This document shows, in pieces, positions 6,441-7,568 of a stretch of 7,568 nt of DNA. The DNA is from Nitrososphaeraceae archaeon. GTDB lineage: Archaea > Thermoproteota > Nitrososphaeria > Nitrososphaerales > Nitrososphaeraceae. A program made the translations under genes and the position numbers. Location: positions 1 to 7,568 of the forward strand of contig JAICSL010000074.1 of the NCBI GenBank assembly GCA_025936955.1. Reading direction: 5' to 3'. Each line of letters starts with the position of its first letter. Position 1 is the stretch's first letter. The notes under the pieces were generated by a model. That model saw nothing but the letters and a program-made list of their open reading frames with translations, was not told the origin of the DNA and did not search any database.

Positions 6441-6779
6441 ATGAAATTTGAATTTGAAGAGTTTTCAACAATAGAGGATGTTTTCCTTTATCTTGTATCA
6501 GTTGCGCCATATATGAAGCAAGTTCTGCCTGTTAGTTCGTACAAAGGATATATATTTTCATTAATCCCATTGACTCCATTGTCTGGAGACTTATTGATTA
6601 TGATATATACAAAGGGCAAAATTGAACAAGGATTAATAGAATTTGATATATCAACTAAGAAATACAAAACAGTCACTACTGTTGAAAGAGCCGACAAGAA
6701 CTATTTTATTATATTAACACCTAAAAATGCTACGGTAGCAGATAGTGCAATAGAATATCTAGAATCTAAAAAAGAGTAA
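6441..6779 (+). CDS. Hypothetical protein, 112 residues
   Basis: I do not recognise this protein. It is a soluble-looking alpha/beta domain: an N-terminal helix (FSTIEDVFLYLVSVAPYM, 8-25), then alternating hydrophobic stretches that look like beta strands (GYIFSLIPL, 36-44; DLLIMIYTK, 50-58; GLIEFDIS, 64-71; KYKTVTTVER, 74-83; NYFIILTP, 87-94), and a C-terminal helix (TVADSAIEYLESKKE, 98-112). There is no cysteine, metal motif, signal peptide or clear transmembrane segment. The ATG at 6441 follows the flavoprotein stop by 60 bases on the same strand and is convergent with the radical SAM gene. It could be a small sensor-like or binding domain, but that is a guess from secondary structure only. 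Same-strand placement makes a link to the flavoprotein possible; its own TATA-like box argues for at least partly separate transcription. Confidence 0.7.
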   Translation: MKFEFEEFSTIEDVFLYLVSVAPYMKQVLPVSSYKGYIFSLIPLTPLSGDLLIMIYTKGKIEQGLIEFDISTKKYKTVTTVERADKNYFIILTPKNATVADSAIEYLESKKE

Positions 6780-6820
6780 ATACAGTATTATCTATACAAC
6801 ATTACATACATAATAACTAG

Positions 6821-6826
6821 AAAAAA
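6821..6826 (-). terminator. Poly-T tract after the radical SAM gene
   Basis: On the minus strand a run of six T follows immediately after the TAA stop at 6827-6829. Archaeal intrinsic termination usually needs only a T-rich tract, so this is a plausible termination point. There is no accompanying hairpin. Confidence 0.35.
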
Positions 6827-7568
6827 TTAAAGCCTAGTGGGCATCGAGGCTGACACTGATCTCTTTCTAGAATATCTTTCGACAATGTCTTCTGGAACCT
6901 GCCCATTGAATAGATCTTTTGATAGTCCCCTCAGATATCTCATTATAGCCCAAGTTCCTGCTTTAATTAATGCTGCCATGAATATCTTCATTACTGGTCC
7001 ATACGTCTTATTTCTAATAATGATTGGAATAATATCATTGATTACCCATAAGTTATGTTGCCAGCATTTCCAAAACAAAGTAAATTGTGCTTCATTCAAA
7101 TTTCCAAAATGCATCGAATTTCTTTCGGAAAAATCCTGATAAAGCAATGGTGCAACCAAACCCCTCATATTCATTTGTTTAAAATCTTCAATAAGTTCAA
7201 TAGTATACTGTGTTTCATCGGGTGTCTCATCGGGCCAACCTATAATAAGAGTCAAAGCTGGAAACCAGTGGTTATGATTTAGAATCTTACAGCCTTCTCT
7301 TACAACTGCTCCCCATTCTTCTGGTTGATAGGGTTTTGTCTTTACACCAAGGTGTTTTTTAACCATTCTCGGTGCTACAGTCTCGATACCAAGATTGGTT
7401 GCAAGCCATCTACCGCTGCTATCCATATCATTAACTAACGACAGCTTCCTGATAAGTTCTGGAGAAGAGGCAACTGCAGACAATGTCATATGTGTAGTAC
7501 CAACAAAATTTGCACCAACCGATTTTAATCCTTTCCAGACATCTAAAATTGCATCAGCATTTGGAACA
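6827..7568 (-). CDS. Radical SAM protein, C-terminal part (5' end outside window), B12-binding-type family likely
   Basis: The frame is open from the right edge to the TAA at 6827-6829, giving 246 visible residues; the ATG at 7489 is internal, because the frame continues upstream without a stop and with sensible sequence (VWKGLKSVGANFVGTTHM). Visible are the late strands of a radical SAM barrel: an NLGIETVAPRMVKKHLG segment (about 58-74; G-I-E as in S-adenosylmethionine-contacting strands) and LTLIIGWPDETPDETQ (about 105-120), typical of COG1032 enzymes. After about residue 125 comes a C-terminal region rich in W, F and hydrophobics (LFWKCWQHNLWVIND, then a helix near 182-212) and a basic tail. 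The CxxxCxxC cluster motif and any cobalamin domain would lie outside, so chemistry is not visible. Relatives methylate, cyclise or couple unreactive carbons. Nearby lipid-precursor genes make a lipid substrate conceivable. Confidence 0.82.
   Translation of the reverse strand, partial: VPNADAILDVWKGLKSVGANFVGTTHMTLSAVASSPELIRKLSLVNDMDSSGRWLATNLGIETVAPRMVKKHLGVKTKPYQPEEWGAVVREGCKILNHNHWFPALTLIIGWPDETPDETQYTIELIEDFKQMNMRGLVAPLLYQDFSERNSMHFGNLNEAQFTLFWKCWQHNLWVINDIIPIIIRNKTYGPVMKIFMAALIKAGTWAIMRYLRGLSKDLFNGQVPEDIVERYSRKRSVSASMPTRL

Noticed and set aside
6780..6820. Possible small RNA or terminator hairpin between convergent genes
   Set aside because: The stretch is AT-rich with no stable inverted repeat and no promoter-like element I could support.
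6837..7282. Open frames of 100 and 75 codons on the plus strand opposite the radical SAM gene
   Set aside because: The minus-strand frame encodes recognisable radical SAM sequence and runs to the window edge; the plus-strand translations show no family features.

Overview
The window looks like a piece of archaeal chromosome, most likely from an ammonia-oxidising-type Thaumarchaeota (Nitrososphaerota) relative. This is inferred from the AT-rich composition, the isopentenyl phosphate kinase / type 2 IPP isomerase / archaeal prenyltransferase set, the archaeal GlnRS-like glutamyl-tRNA synthetase, and TATA-like boxes about 30-35 bases upstream of start codons that lack a Shine-Dalgarno sequence. 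The genus cannot be fixed from sequence reading alone; low-GC lineages such as Nitrosocosmicus or Nitrosopumilus/Nitrosotalea relatives would fit.

Bases 1-5080 (+ strand) form one tightly packed cluster: the C-terminal half of an isopentenyl phosphate kinase, type 2 isopentenyl-diphosphate isomerase, a geranylgeranyl-diphosphate-synthase-type prenyltransferase, glutamyl-tRNA synthetase and a fumarylacetoacetate-hydrolase-fold enzyme. The first three genes overlap and the rest are separated by 5 and 11 bases, so they are probably co-transcribed. The first three enzymes are consecutive steps: isopentenyl phosphate to IPP, IPP to DMAPP, then chain elongation to the C20 precursor of archaeal membrane lipids. 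gltX and the FAH-fold gene have no obvious pathway link to this and are probably housekeeping passengers on the transcript.

Bases 5081-6826 hold a small, very helical unknown protein on the minus strand (convergent with the cluster), a 120-base divergent promoter region, a ferredoxin/flavodoxin-NADP reductase-like flavoprotein on the plus strand, and a 112-residue unknown protein after it. Each of these three genes has a TATA-like box placed for a leaderless or very short-leader transcript, whereas several cluster genes have Shine-Dalgarno-like sequences.

Bases 6827-7568 (- strand) carry the C-terminal part of a radical SAM protein whose start lies beyond the right edge. It resembles the B12-binding radical SAM group, but neither the Fe-S cysteine motif nor any B12 domain is in the window. 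Its closeness to an isoprenoid cluster makes a role in membrane-lipid modification a hypothesis worth testing, no more.

I saw no rRNA, tRNA, CRISPR array, insertion sequence or large repeat. The window is mostly ordinary core-genome content. The points most worth checking are a histidine-to-glycine change in a conserved isomerase motif, the two possible starts of the prenyltransferase, and the two uncharacterised small proteins.
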